Assembly (NCBI GenBank): GCA_018524725.1
Contig: JAEUWP010000221.1
Coordinates: 1-64,000 of the forward strand
Direction of reading: 5' to 3'
Length of the DNA stretch: 64,000 nt
Origin: Podaxis mareebaensis
Lineage: Eukaryota > Basidiomycota > Agaricomycetes > Agaricales > Agaricaceae
Numbering within the stretch: the first letter of the stretch is position 1; the number at the start of each line of letters is the position of its first letter. Shown here in pieces: positions 1-11,446 of the stretch. Under the pieces are notes generated by a model. The model saw nothing but the letters and a program-made list of their open reading frames with translations, had not been told where the DNA came from and did not search any database. The position numbers and the translations under genes were made by a program.

Positions 1-81
1 TGTTATAGTCCATCTTATTCTTCAGATGAATTATATAAATCAACATGTAATAACTATTTTAAGCCAATTTACTGATGACAG

Positions 82-3000
82 GGCATTGAAGAAAGTACTT
101 GAGCAAGTTCAAAAATGGTCTGGAATGAGGGCTCTACAACGTAGGCGGGCTTCGTGGCTTTCGTCCCCTCCATCGCTCACGTCCCTTTCAAGCTCATGGG
201 AATGAGATAAAGCGCGAATGCGAGCATTGCCATCAGCAATTGGACAATGCCATTAAACTGATTCAAGCTCTTGTATCGAGGTGGGTTCAGGCTGTTATAC
301 TATCATGCCTAGTCCCATGATCATCGCATAGGGCCGCTAACCCGCTGAACAGCAATGGGGGCTCTGAGAATACCACCGGATCGACGCCAGGCGAGCAAAA
401 GGTGATTCATGTTCCATTTTCACCACGAGCCCCGTTTCGCCTCCTATGCCCCCTTTTTCCTTTGTTTGACTTCTTGCTGTCCGGGGGAGGGTGGGAGGCT
501 GAGAGGCCCAGAAGCCACTGACAACTAGCTTCTGTTCTTATCTGGCGCTCGTGGAGTTCAAGCGCTTATAGCCCATATGAATGATCCTAGACCACGATAC
601 CGGATGATCTCTTGGATAAGCTTGCAAGCATTCTGAGCACTCGCGAAAAACGGGAAGTTCTCCAAGGATTGAGGGGCGGTGATGCCCAATCGCTGATTGA
701 CCTCTTGTATGCGGTGAGTGTTCGGCGTCAGGTCTACCTGCCCCTGATCAGATAATTGTCGATTTTTCGCTATGGTAGTTGCTCTCACAACCACTGCAGA
801 CCTCAAAACTCTGGCTTCGGAAGCATACCCTTATGGCGCTCCGGAAACTTGCCGAGAGCTCGATGCTCTACCCTCGTTGGTACGTATTGGAGGGTATAAG
901 CGATGAGTCCTACGAAGATAGCGGAGGATTCTGTGACGTACACAAGGGACGTTACGGCGACATGGAGCTCTGCTTGAAGGTGGTGAAGGTGTATATGAAC
1001 AAGCCGACGGACGACAAACTCAAGGTTCTTTTCAATATTTATGCCCGATCTTGGCTATCCAAGGGCTCAATTGTCCTATTACTAGCTCTACGCCAAAGAA
1101 GCGATTCTGTGGGGACAACTTCGACATTCCAACATAGTACCTTTTTACGGGATATTTTACCTCGGCAAAACTCGAGACCGGATCTGCCTTGTGTCTCCTT
1201 GGATGAACAACGGTAACATCGTCGTGTATCTGAAAGATAACCCCAAAGTTCCTCGAAAACCGCTCGTAAGTTCACTCCCAATTGCCTTAACTTCATTTAT
1301 CCGAGCACTGGTCAGATTTACGACATTGCCAATGGTTTGAATTATTTACATCATGAGGACGTCAACATCATTCATGGTGACCTGAAGGGGGTATGTTTGT
1401 TCGCTTTAACCTCATTTACATCCTTTTGCTCATGGCTGTTTCGCTTTGTATAGCTAAACGTCCTTGTTTCTGATTCGGGGAGAGCGATGATAACGGACTT
1501 CGGAATTTCGGTCATCCGATCTGATAGAACACTAGGATTCACGAACCCCACGAGCCGTGAATCTGCCTTCTCAATAGGTTGGACGGCTCCCGAGCTGCTG
1601 GACAGTGCTCGCCCAAGTCGGGCCGGCGATGTGTGGGCTTTTGGATGTGTTTGTTATGAGGTATCCATAACCTCTCCAATACTGGTGTCATCTAATGTGC
1701 TTCGATAGATCCTATCCCGACGACCGCCATTTCATGGGTGTTCCACCTATTATCAAGTCATGAAGCAGCTGATTGACGGTCACCTACCGGCGAAACCTGA
1801 GGATGACCTTGCAGTAGACCCCATGGACAAGGTCGAAGATAAAATGTGGAAACTGATGAATCGTTGTTGGTCAGCCAAACCTGAAGAACGACCAACGTGC
1901 CAGGAAATATTACGAGAGCTCGAACGTGGGGGAATGGCGGAAAAATGCAACGATGGGATCTCAGATCGCATTGTATACGAGAGTGAACATTTCCGCAACA
2001 TCATGGGGAAGAATTCGGGTGTGACAATTGATTTTACTAAGGCTCGGCGTATACTCGATGAAGTGCGTGGCCTACTAGGTTTTGACGGTCTCTCGAATGA
2101 TTTACACCTCAAAAGATCCATGCCTCCTCCAGCCTTGGTACGGACCCCGCTGGCTTCCTCGTCAACTTACTAAACTATCCTTTTCCGGAACCTTCTATAT
2201 CAGACACTCATGATCCCTTCACCTTACCGAATCATCACCTCAAAGAGGTACTCTGGCATGTGTTGAGCGACCAGCAAAAGATGAAGACGTTGCTGAAGTC
2301 GAAGGATGACCGCACTCAATTGCTGATAGATTTCCTGTACATAGTAAGTCGCATAACGGTTAACTCTCCCTGGTTTCCGGGCGTACCCACTGATTTCTTT
2401 CCACATAGGCAATCCTTCAGCCAGGATTCATACCTCCAGGCCAGCCCCGGGAGGACGCTATCACCGCATTGTATTGGCTTTCAAGGGTCTCAGGGCTGTA
2501 TCCCCAATATTCCGTGCTGAAGGGTATTGTTTTGAGTGATCCAGAAGATAGCTGGTTCTTCGGTGACATCCACAAGGCTAACCATGGCAAGCAAACTTTG
2601 TGCCTGAAAGTCGTACGGCATGTATTCTGGGTACGAGGCTTTAATAATTCTCCAAAGGTCTAGTGTCCGTCCGGCTGTCTTTCTTTTCCTGAACTGATAC
2701 CGCTCAACTACTAGATTTGGGCCAAAGAAGTAATTCTTTGGTCACAGCTTCACCATCCTAACATATTGCCTTTTTACGGTGTTTATTACCTGGATGAAAG
2801 CCGCGAACAAATCTGCCTTGTGCATCCTTGGATGGAAAATGGCAACCTTGTTGCATTTTTGGCGAGGAATCCTTCTGTGTCACGTATACCTTTCGTGAGC
2901 ATCTTTCCTTCTGGCAATGACCCGATTGACGGTGTTTCTTCAGGTTTATGATATTATTAGTGGCCTTGAATACTTGCACAATGAAGGTATCATACATGGT

Positions 3001-3721
3001 ACACTAAAAGGGGTACTGTTGTCCAAATTTTCTCTCACTACTTGTCTTCTGAATACTATGCTGTACAGTCTAATATTCTCGTGAACAACTTCGGGAGAGC
3101 TTGTATCACTGATTTCGGATATTCTTCAGTACCCTTGGACCACGCGTCGTTCAAGAGCGTACCTCTTGGCATCGATTTGCGTTGGGCTGCTCCTGAAATA
3201 TTAGAGGACGTACCTCGGAATAAGGCTAGTGACATCTGGGCGTTGGGATGTGTCTGTTATGAGGTATAATCTGACACTCTCCGTATTGAATGTTCTAACC
3301 CTCAGATGTAACCAGATTATGACACAAATGGTGCCCTATCATAGGGCGCGTAACGATTATCAAATCCTTAAACAAATGGGGTATGGTCGCTTGCCAGCTA
3401 GCCAGAAGGACCTGGACCAAATTGACGATGAGATGCGGGAATTGATAAACCGTTGCTGGACACTGGGACCCGGAGATCGACCAACAGCCCAGCAAATCGC
3501 GCGAGAGCTTGAATCCAAGGGACTCGGAGCACGCCAGAAGGAGGCACAAACTTATGTTTCGCATGAGGACGAAGCTTCAAGTTTCCGGAATGCAATGAGA
3601 AAGAATTCAGAAATTTATATTGACTTTGTAGCAGTCGAACAAATTCTCAATGCTGTATGCTGTTTGACCGGGTCTCTCCGTCAGTGCTGACACCTAGTTT
3701 CTTTTTTTTTTTCAGCTTTAA
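82..3721 (+). CDS. Two-domain TKL-type kinase-pseudokinase, copy 1 (5' end outside window)
   Basis: Seen: about 15 short exons. The first visible exons encode a helical stretch (ALKKVLEQVQKW) and a conserved module with ECEHCHQQ (CxxCH). After a linker comes kinase domain 1: loop GGFCDVHKG, lysine in LCLKVVK, HGDLKG at 1373-1390, DFG at 1496-1504, APE and the terminal RCW/RPT block. A 53-bp intron (2063-2115) then joins the frame to a second domain. Domain 2 has LCLKVV, HPN, DFG and APE, but its catalytic loop reads HGTLKG (HGT at 2995-3003), so the catalytic aspartate is threonine, and its glycine loop is degraded. The last exon is only CTT TAA after a strong T-rich acceptor. Known: Agaricomycete TKL kinases use HGD in place of HRD. 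Inferred: an active kinase fused to a pseudokinase. Without the linker splice, domain 1 would end at a stop at 2173 and domain 2 could be a separate gene. Confidence 0.8.
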
Positions 3722-4258
3722 TGTTGGGGAACCTTTATCGGGGTGCAACATCGAATGTATTGTCGGGTTAACTGTAGTCGCATTTATCTGCGTACTCTGT
3801 TGTGTATTTCTAGTTCCAGGAAGAAAACTGTGACCTTGAGTTAGAACTTGGATGATGCGCGTAGTAAGACTTAGCTCCAATAAAGTGACGTATCTGAGAG
3901 TCCAGCAATTCTTATCTGTCCGTATGTCAAATGCCCGATGTCCAGGTATTCCATATGTATTTTTAGCTCTTGAGCCTCCGGATCTCTCTTCCAATCAAGT
4001 GAAACGCATTACAGACCAGTCGGTTATTTCCGTTTAGCTCCCTCCTAATGACGCTCTCGCCTCGACCAGCCTCAACTAGCTCAGGCTCCACTGGGATTCT
4101 CCTTGCTCAATGGACCGGACATGAGGTTATTATTGACGTGCCAAGACCCTATCCAGAGGTCATAGATGACTTCACTAGCTCGTTCAGGTTTCAGGGGTAC
4201 TGCATCGTGCTCAATCGTCGATCACGATCAGACCTGATGACCAGTGGCTGTTGGAACA
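3722..4258. other. Intergenic, kinase copy 1 to hemerythrin
   Basis: No credible gene, RNA or repeat was seen in this 0.5-kb spacer. It presumably holds the kinase 3' UTR and the hemerythrin promoter. Confidence 0.5.
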
Positions 4259-4265
4259 TATAAAG
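4259..4265 (+). promoter_or_regulatory. TATA box of the hemerythrin-like gene
   Basis: TATAAAG lies 44-50 bp upstream of the chosen ATG at 4309, a plausible spacing for a short 5' leader. It supports this start codon. Confidence 0.5.
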
Positions 4266-4308
4266 CCGACCTTCTCTGGAATCTTTAGAGTGACTGTTTG
4301 AGTGCACT

Positions 4309-5111
4309 ATGGCTTCATCGAAGAACGAGACTATTGCCCAGGCTATTACCAAAGATCACCAAGAAGTATGTTTCTACCCTCACACCAGAAAAAAACATAG
4401 GATTGACGTAGGATGTTTTTGGGATAGATCTGGGCATACTATGACGAATACGTGAAAAATGCGGGTAATATTGATGCTCAGAAGCGCTGGGCCAACCAAT
4501 TGACATGGGAAATTGCGCGTCACTCGATCGGCGAAGAGCTTGTTGTTTACCCTATGTTCGAGAAGTATCTCGGTGAGAGGGGTAAACAGATGGCGGACCA
4601 TGATAGGCAGGATCATCAGGTTCGTACCATTCACTTCTACCGGAACATCAGGTTCTCACTGCGGCGATACTGGTTAGTATGTTAAAGATCGGTTGTATGA
4701 GCTTGAGAAACTGCAACCTGGTTCGCAGGAACATGCAGCACTACTCAAGGACGTCATCGATCATCTGAGAGTGCATGCAACTGGCGAAGAAAGGGATGAT
4801 TTGCCTGCCCTGCAAAGCGCAATCTCTGATACCCAGAGTGTCGATGCTGCGAAGAGCTTCCAGCGGACGAAGAAGTTCGTTCCTACAAGGTAACGTGTTC
4901 ATTTAATACAGCACACGGTATCCGGGGTTAATTATTGATATGGCAATTGATGGACAGGTCTCACCCTAGTGCACCGGACAAGCCGCCGTTCGAGACGCTC
5001 GCAGGGCTACTGGCTGCGCCCATGGACAAGCTCAAGGACATGTTTTCCAAATTCCCGAGCGCAGAGGAAAGAGAGGCGGCGACAGCAACGACAATGCCCA
5101 ATATCAATTAA
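4309..5111 (+). CDS. Hemerythrin-like HHE cation-binding protein
   Basis: The start MASSKNETIAQAITKDHQE has a TATA box just upstream. Four exons are supported by GT/AG splices, including junctions after KDHQE, after DRQDHQ and after KKFVPTR. Histidines and acids fit an HHE four-helix bundle: DHQE, RHSIGEE, DHDRQDHQ and HATGEERDD. The product is about 190 residues, normal for small fungal hemerythrin-domain proteins, and has no signal peptide or membrane segment. Known: the family binds non-haem di-iron and is tied to oxygen, nitric oxide or iron handling; the substrate here is unknown. It sits downstream of the two-domain kinase in the same orientation. A remnant of its duplicate lies at 10094-10240, so this is the surviving copy. 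Confidence 0.85.
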
Positions 5112-5413
5112 GGACAGCCGAGGGTGTGTTGAACTAGTGATGTTAAAGGTAGTTGTACTAGTACGCAGTCGCGATTTTTGTGGCTTGTTCCTCTCTTTTC
5201 TGTATGAATATATACATAGGTAGCGTGTATTATTTACCGACTTGATCGCCTCATCGTTCGGGCCTCGGGCCCCAAGCCTGAGGTCTCTTTAACTTCATTT
5301 CGCGACCCTCACCTCTTGGCCTGCTTGCGGTTGAGATGGGTTGTCGGTAGTACACGAGGTCACCGACAAGTAATCTTGCAACTCATGTAGTCGGTGTACC
5401 CTCAACCCATGCA
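5112..5413. other. Intergenic, hemerythrin to OYE remnant
   Basis: The first 130 bp still align with the flank of the hemerythrin remnant at 10150-10260, so this is duplicated 3' flank. Nothing else was recognised. Confidence 0.5.
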
Positions 5414-5640
5414 TTAGGGTCTAGCTGACGGCTCCTTCTGGCAGGAATAAAACGTTACACGAGTATTTACAAGCATGTACAATCCCGCTTGTTCCGGGCA
5501 TTCCCACCACATTTCGTCGAGACCTCCGCCAAGTTCTTCAGCCATGGCTATGGCCCGCGCCAGTCCAGGATTCCTTTCGAATGTTGCCTGACGGACATGA
5601 CACCTGTCTGGCATTGGTCCAGCTGGCGTTGTACATTCGC
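5414..5640 (-). pseudogene. C-terminal fragment of an Old Yellow Enzyme gene
   Basis: On the minus strand the translation carries ERNPGLARAIAMAEELG, which matches QKNPGVVWTMAEELG near the C-terminus of the intact OYE gene at 11978-13436. Flanking nucleotides around 5480-5625 also align with 12020-12150. Only the last part of the gene is present, with no catalytic residues, and the frame runs into unrelated sequence. This is the right-hand end of duplication unit 1. It is non-functional as an enzyme. Confidence 0.7.
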
Positions 5641-5887
5641 CTTTTCGTTCTTTTTGCCCACTTGAGCCCTGGATGTCGCATCTCAGGCTTCGTAGAATCT
5701 CTGAACGTGCTTCGGTTTCTCAAGTACCGACAGGCGCCTTCACCGGTGATATCCAGAGTGGTTATCAGCTAGCATTGGTCAGCGAGGTATCCACACTTCC
5801 CTTTCATCCTTTCCCCATGCCTGTGATACAGGACATTGGTATCTCATCTGAATTTATAGCTCCTCTCGCAACTGATTCTCTTCACAG
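5641..5887 (+). other. Region of unresolved first exons of kinase copy 2
   Basis: Several short open stretches and possible splice sites occur here (for example an acceptor near 5755 and a GAG/gtatcc donor near 5790), but no clear initiator ATG could be chosen. The N-terminus of the downstream kinase is probably encoded here or begins at the next exon. Confidence 0.35.
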
Positions 5888-8800
5888 TGGATTTGGCATC
5901 CGAAATCACCAGATCGTGCGCAAGTGTAACCATGAACAGGGTGATCTTAGCGCTTGCGTTAGAGTCAAATCAAGAGTATTTTCTGACTGACTCTGCAGGG
6001 CAGTGTCACCCTGCTCGGGACGAAGAGCTTTCAATTGGTATCAGAAGTAATGCAGGCAGAAACTCTATGTTCAAACGCTGCGATACAAGAAGGCCTCGAG
6101 GAAAGTATCATGTGGGTTCCGTCAATCGAAGTGTAATATGGACAGAATAACGCATATCGGTTACAGGGCATTGAGAACAATACTTGAACAAGTCCAGAAA
6201 TGGCCGAGAGCGAAGGTTCAACGACGTAAGTGGACTTCGCGGCTCTTGCACCACCATCACTCATGTCTCTTTAAGCTCGTGGGAGTGATATAAAACGCGA
6301 ATGTGGACAATGTCATCAGATGCTGGATAACACTATTAAAATGATCCAAGGGATTGCGCTCAGGTGCGTGACGGCGACCACACTCTCAAGCCCAGTCCCT
6401 TATAATTGCACTGGACCGCTAGCCTACCAGACAGCAGCGGAGACTCTGAGAGCCAGCGTTCAACGACACCTGAGGCAGGAGAGGCCACTGCGCAAGTGAC
6501 ACGGGACGCACAAAAGGTGACCGTCATCTTCCATTGTTACTACCACTCCATTTTTCCTCCTATCGTTCCTTTCGCTCCTCCTTCACCCAGACCTGATGCC
6601 GTCTGGAGAATGAGGCTGTAATTTCAGGAGCTACCCGATACCTAAGTTCAATTCATGTTTGGCGTCCATAAAATTCGAAGCGCTTAACCCATGTGCCCTA
6701 GACCGCGATACCTGATAACCTCCTAGATACTCTTGCGAGCATCTTGAGCACATTTGAAAAACGTGAGGCTCTGCAAAGATTGAAAGGTGGTGATGCCCAA
6801 CTGCTGATCGATTTTTTGTACTCGGTGAGCTTTTAGCATCAGATTTATCTCTCAGCTCCGATCGCTGACATCTTTGCAACGCGGTAGCTCCTATCGCGAC
6901 CGCTGCAGACCCCAAAACCTTGGCTTCGCAAACATACTCTTATGGCGCTCCGTAAACTTTCCGAGAATTCAATGCTTTACCCTCGCTGGTACGTGTTGGA
7001 GGATATAAAAGAAGAGTCCCACGAAGATGGTGGAGGGTTCTGCGACGTACACAAGGGACGTTATGACCACCTGAAGCTCTGTTTGAAGGTCGTGAAGGTG
7101 TATCTGAAGGAGCCGATGGACGACAAACTCAAGGTTCTTTCTAATCTTAACGTTGCTTTCAATTATTTGAGAACCCATCCACTCCATTGCTAGCTTTACG
7201 CCAAGGAAGCAATTCTGTGGGGGCAACTTGACCACCCCAATATAGTACCTTTTTACGGGATATTTTACCTCGACAAAGCTCGAAATCGGATTTGTCTTGT
7301 GTCTCCTTGGATGGACAATGGTAATATCGTCACGTATCTGAAGAACAATCCCACGGCTCCTCGTAAACCATTCGTGAGCTTATGCTTCTAACTGGTCCTG
7401 TTTCACTTATCCGGGCGCCAAGCAGATTCTCGACATTGCTAAAGGTCTGAATTATCTACACAGCGGGGACGTGAATGTCGTTCACGGTGATCTGAAAGGG
7501 GTACATTTATGTCCTTAAATCCTATTCACGCTCTTCTGCTCATGGCAATTTCATTTTATAAAGCTGAACATCCTAGTTTCCGACTTCGGAAAAGCCATGA
7601 TAACGGATTTTGGGATTTCAGTCATCCTGTCCGATAAAACGCTGGGGTTCACGAACCCTACAAGCCGTGGATCTGCCTACTCAGTAGGTTGGGCCGCTCC
7701 TGAGTTGCTGGAAGATGATGCTCGTCCAAGTCGGGCCGGTGATATTTGGGCATTTGGATGCGTTTGCTATGAGGTATTTCTCACCTTCCTGATCTTGGCA
7801 TTGCTCAGCGTGTTTCCGTAGATCCTGTCTCGCCGAAAACCATTCCACGGGTGCTCTGTCCCGCAAATCCTTAAGAAGTTAATTGAAGGTCAGTTGCCAG
7901 CCCAACGTGGAGTTGACTTGACAAGCACCAGAGATATGGTCGACGGTGAGATGTGGAAAGTGATTGAATGTTGTTGGTCAATTAAACCTGAAGAACGCCC
8001 GACGTGTCAACAAATATTACAAGAGCTTGGACATAAGGAACCCGTGGGAGAACACATTGACCAGATGTCAGAGCGCGTCGCAGGCAAGAGCGAACATTTC
8101 CGGAGCATCATGGGAAGGAATTCAGATGTGACAATCGACTTGACTAAGGTCCGGCATATACTCGATGAAGTATGCTGTCTGCTAGCATTTGATTTTGTTC
8201 CGGGTGACTTACACTTCGAAGATCCATACTAAGGGAAGCTTCTCAGGTTCCGGTACGAAGCCTACCAACTTCCGTTTCAACTTACCTACTCATCCTTTTC
8301 CAGAACGTTCAATGCCACATATTGGCGACTCGCTCGCTGTCCCGAATCATCGCGTAAAGGAGGTACTCTCGCATGTATTGAATGATCAGCGGAGGAGGGA
8401 GGCATTGCAAGAATTGAAAAATGATCGTGCACAATTAATGCTGGATTTCTTGCATATGGTACATCACACCGATGCTTTTCCCCCCTTGGTTTGGCACCCA
8501 GGCATTAATCTTCTTCACATAGGCAATCCTTCGCCCGGGTTTCATATCTCCTGGTGAAACCAGGAAAGGTGCTATCATTGCATTATATAGGCTTTCAATG
8601 GCCTCCATGTTGTATCCTCAATGTTTTGTGCTGAGGGATATCGTCCGTAATGATAGGGAATCAGGCGGGGGGTTCAGCGACATCTACAGGGGTTACTACG
8701 GCAACCAAGCCCTGTGTTTGAAAGTAATGCATGTGTTCCGGACACCAGACTCTAGCGATTTTTATAAGGTCTGTGTCTGTTTGGTTGTCTCAACTTCTCG

Positions 8801-9834
8801 GCTGATACTGTTCAATTAATAGATTTTGGCCAAAGAAGCAATTCTTTGGTCACAGCTTCGCCATCCCAACATATTGCCTTTTTATGGTGTCTATTATCTG
8901 GACGAAAGTCGCAGACAAATCTGTCTCGTGTCTCCTTGGATGGAAAATGGCAACCTGGTTGTATTTTTAAAGGCAAATCCTTCTATGCCTCGCAGACCCT
9001 TCGTGAGCATCTTTGCTTCCTTCTGATAACCTGATCAGTAAATTTCCTTCAGGTTTATGATGTTATCAGTGGTCTCGAATACTTGCATGATGAAGACATC
9101 ATACATGGTGCACTGAAAGCGGTATTCCTATCCAATTTCCTGTCGCTACTTGTTTCCTGAGTGCTATGTTGTTCAGAATGATATCCTGGTGAACAACATT
9201 GGAAGAGCTTGTATTACTGATTTCGGACTCTCCACAGTGGCTGTTGACGATGGGTCGTCAAGGAGCACATCTCTTGGTATCGCTCTTCGTTGGGCTGCTC
9301 CTGAGCTTTTATCAGAGGATGCAAGTTCCAGTAAGGCTAGCGACATCTGGGCGTTGGGATGTGTCTGTTATGAGGTACGACCCGGTTTCTCCCGTATTGG
9401 ACATTCTGAAACCCCGTGATATATAGATTATGACGCGACTTGTGCCTTATCATGAACATTCGAGTGACGCAGCTGTGGTCCTTCAAATAATAAGAGGCCA
9501 TTTGCCAACTCGCCCGAAAGGAAGCCCGACGCGAGCGCTGGACGAAATCGATGACGAGATGTGGGAATTGATGAACCACTGCTGGGCATCAAAACTTGAA
9601 GATCGACCAACAGCCCAGCAAATCGCGCGAGAGCTTGAACCCAAAGGTCTCGCGGCACGCCAGAAAGAGGTTCAGGCTCACATTCCTCATGAGGATGAAA
9701 TTTCAAGATTACAGAACGCGATGAGAAATTATACAGATACCAACATCGATTTGGTAGCAGTCGAGGAAATTCTCAGCAGCGTAAGCAATTTAACCAGGCG
9801 TTTCCTTCTTGGCTGATGTATGCTTCAGCTTTGA
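5888..9834 (+). CDS. Two-domain TKL-type kinase-pseudokinase, copy 2
   Basis: The architecture and exon structure match copy 1. N-terminal exons encode a helical stretch (MALRTILEQVQKW) and a CxxCH module (ECGQCHQMLDN). Kinase domain 1 has GGGFCDVHKG, LCLKVVK, HGDLKG (HGD at 7483-7491), DFGIS and APE. The 52-bp intron 8170-8221 joins it in frame to domain 2, mirroring copy 1. Domain 2 has GGGFSDIYRG and LCLKVM, but its catalytic loop is HGALKA (HGA at 9104-9112) and the following NDILV has Asp where the metal-binding Asn is expected; DFG and APE remain. The final exon is CTT TGA. One acceptor has moved to position 6421 from the site used in copy 1, preserving frame. All frames read are open, so the gene looks intact. 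The 5' end is uncertain. Inference: kinase 1 active, domain 2 catalytically dead. Confidence 0.8.
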
Positions 9835-10093
9835 CTTTACGGACATATTTAGATGCCAATATCGAGTGATAGTATTGCTGGACCAAATGGTTGCACTGTT
9901 GTATTTTTACCTAGTTTCACTATGCCCGACGATCCCCGACTCTAAGAAGCAAGGGGAAGGTTCTGTCGTGTTGGAATTGTCAGAGCCGACTCTCGCAACC
10001 CATATCACTGATAATACTCTATACCTGTTCCCTCAATCAAGTTGATTCGTGAGCTTACCTCTCCCTTACCCCCCCTCCCCGACCGGGCGACAA

Positions 10094-10240
10094 CCGAACA
10101 ACGCCCAGAACAGGTGGCAATGGCGACAATAGTGCCCGGTGTCAACTAAAGACGGCTGAGAATGGCATTAAAACCAATAATGTTAGGGGTAGTACATAGT
10201 ATAAGCCCAACGCGGCAGTTCTCGGGACCTTGTTTCACTT
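10094..10240 (+). pseudogene. 3' remnant of a second hemerythrin-like gene
   Basis: Nucleotides here align with the last codons and 3' flank of the hemerythrin gene at 5085-5210: both contain GGCGACAAxxGCGACAA-like and GTGTCAACTAA/ATATCAATTAA segments, followed by a similar GAC(A/G)GC(C/T)GAG tract. The rest of the gene is absent. It marks where the second hemerythrin copy used to be. Confidence 0.65.
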
Positions 10241-10397
10241 CTTGCTTCGGTGTTCATTTAAGTCGTGCCGGTACCTCAGAACTTCAAGGCACAGCCTCCT
10301 TATGGGCGGTGGATATTGGAGCCCCATGTCATTATCTCACTGAACACCCTGAGCAAAGGAGCAAGAAACCTGGGGTTACTGTTCACAAGGTTCACTC

Positions 10398-11446
10398 TCA
10401 ATGATGTACGCTTCCAGCTTCTGCACCACTTTCCTGCATAGCCGGTCTTGCGCTCCAATCGGTCTTCCAACACTCTTGCAGAACGGGCCAGATGACACCC
10501 TCCCCCGGGAGTGGAGAGTCCGGGGGCGCAGGCTTCGCTTTCCTGAGTACTACGTTGATGATAACTGTAGCATTGCTGAGGCCATCGTATGGCCCTGTAC
10601 CCGTCCAGATCTATACACGTCGCGATAAGTACAAGAGCTGAGAGGGCGGGGAGAACAGTCCTCATAAGGGGAGAGTGTAAATGCATAAACGTCGGTAGCC
10701 TTTGTCGGTGTAGTCTCGTCGGCCAAGAGTTCCGGAGCTTGATAGCAACAAGCACAAGCGCTCCCCGTTACAGAGAGGCCGTGATAGGTGAGGGTCTTGG
10801 CTTAACCGAAGTCACATAGAAGTGGATTCCCGAAATCGTCGATGAGAATATTGTTATTTTGGAGAGAAGTCTCGGACACCCGGAAATAAATATGCAGAAG
10901 ATGGGTATACGCGCTGGTTTGAGGTCCCCATGGACTACGTTCTCTTCAATGGTGAAGATATCGAAGGCCTTCGGCTACGCCTTTCACCTATTTGTTAGAG
11001 ACGCCAAATTTTGAGGATCATCAGATATCTGATTCAGTAGAGGATACTATGTTTACGGAATTCACCAGCAACAGTCTATCCTTCGAAGGGTTGCTTCTGA
11101 GGTATTGTGTAATTGCGCCGTTATCACAATAAGGGGAAACAAGAACAGGACAGTCCGCGCCTCGGAAGTCCCGGGCAAGGCCAAGGAATCAAGGACATTA
11201 GGGTGGTTCAGGATCCTCCATACATTTGCCTCACGGTTTAAATGTTCTCCACGAGATCAGAAAGATTAGATGACAATTCTGTACTGGCAAACTTACCCGC
11301 CGAACAGCTGCAAGCTCATCGGTAGCAGCGTTCTTGGTCCACAGGACTTTAATAGCAACCTTTATGCATGACATTCTTCGTTGATGACGAGCAGCGTGCT
11401 TACCTTCATGGGTGGGTCTATACCTCCTCTCAGGTACCAAATCCAA
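10398..11446 (-). pseudogene. Degenerate TKL-type kinase gene
   Basis: The minus strand holds, in order, all landmarks of a single kinase domain in shifting frames: an N-lobe with HEGKHAARHQ and VAIKVL (11320-11440), NREANVWRILNHPNV, then VSPYCDNGAITQYLRSNPS, then EGLRYLH, VVHGDLK (about 10925-10945), NNILIDDFG (about 10828-10854), LLCDFG followed by a stop, and a C-lobe with GPYDGLSNATVI and LQECWKTDW ending at 10398. At least two frameshifts or stops interrupt it. It belongs to a different TKL subfamily from the flanking two-domain kinases (HGDLKP-NNILID rather than HGDLKG), so it was inserted here or moved in rather than duplicated from them. Confidence 0.8.

Larger units (their letters stand above)
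1..5640. repeat. Tandem duplication A, unit 1 (kinase-hemerythrin-OYE remnant)
   Basis: This block repeats, in the same order and orientation, what follows at about 5888-12193: two-domain kinase gene (+), hemerythrin gene (+), OYE 3' end (-). Exon sequences, splice positions and the hemerythrin 3' flank align between the two units. The unit ends inside the OYE homology, so the copy breakpoint lies within that gene. The left edge is beyond the window. Divergence is considerable, so the event is not recent. Confidence 0.8.

Noticed and set aside
2171..2173. Stop codon ending the first kinase domain as an independent gene
   Set aside because: A GT/AG intron of the right size skips it and keeps the frame into domain 2, and the same holds in the second copy (stop at 8230-8232). 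Kept as an alternative isoform only.
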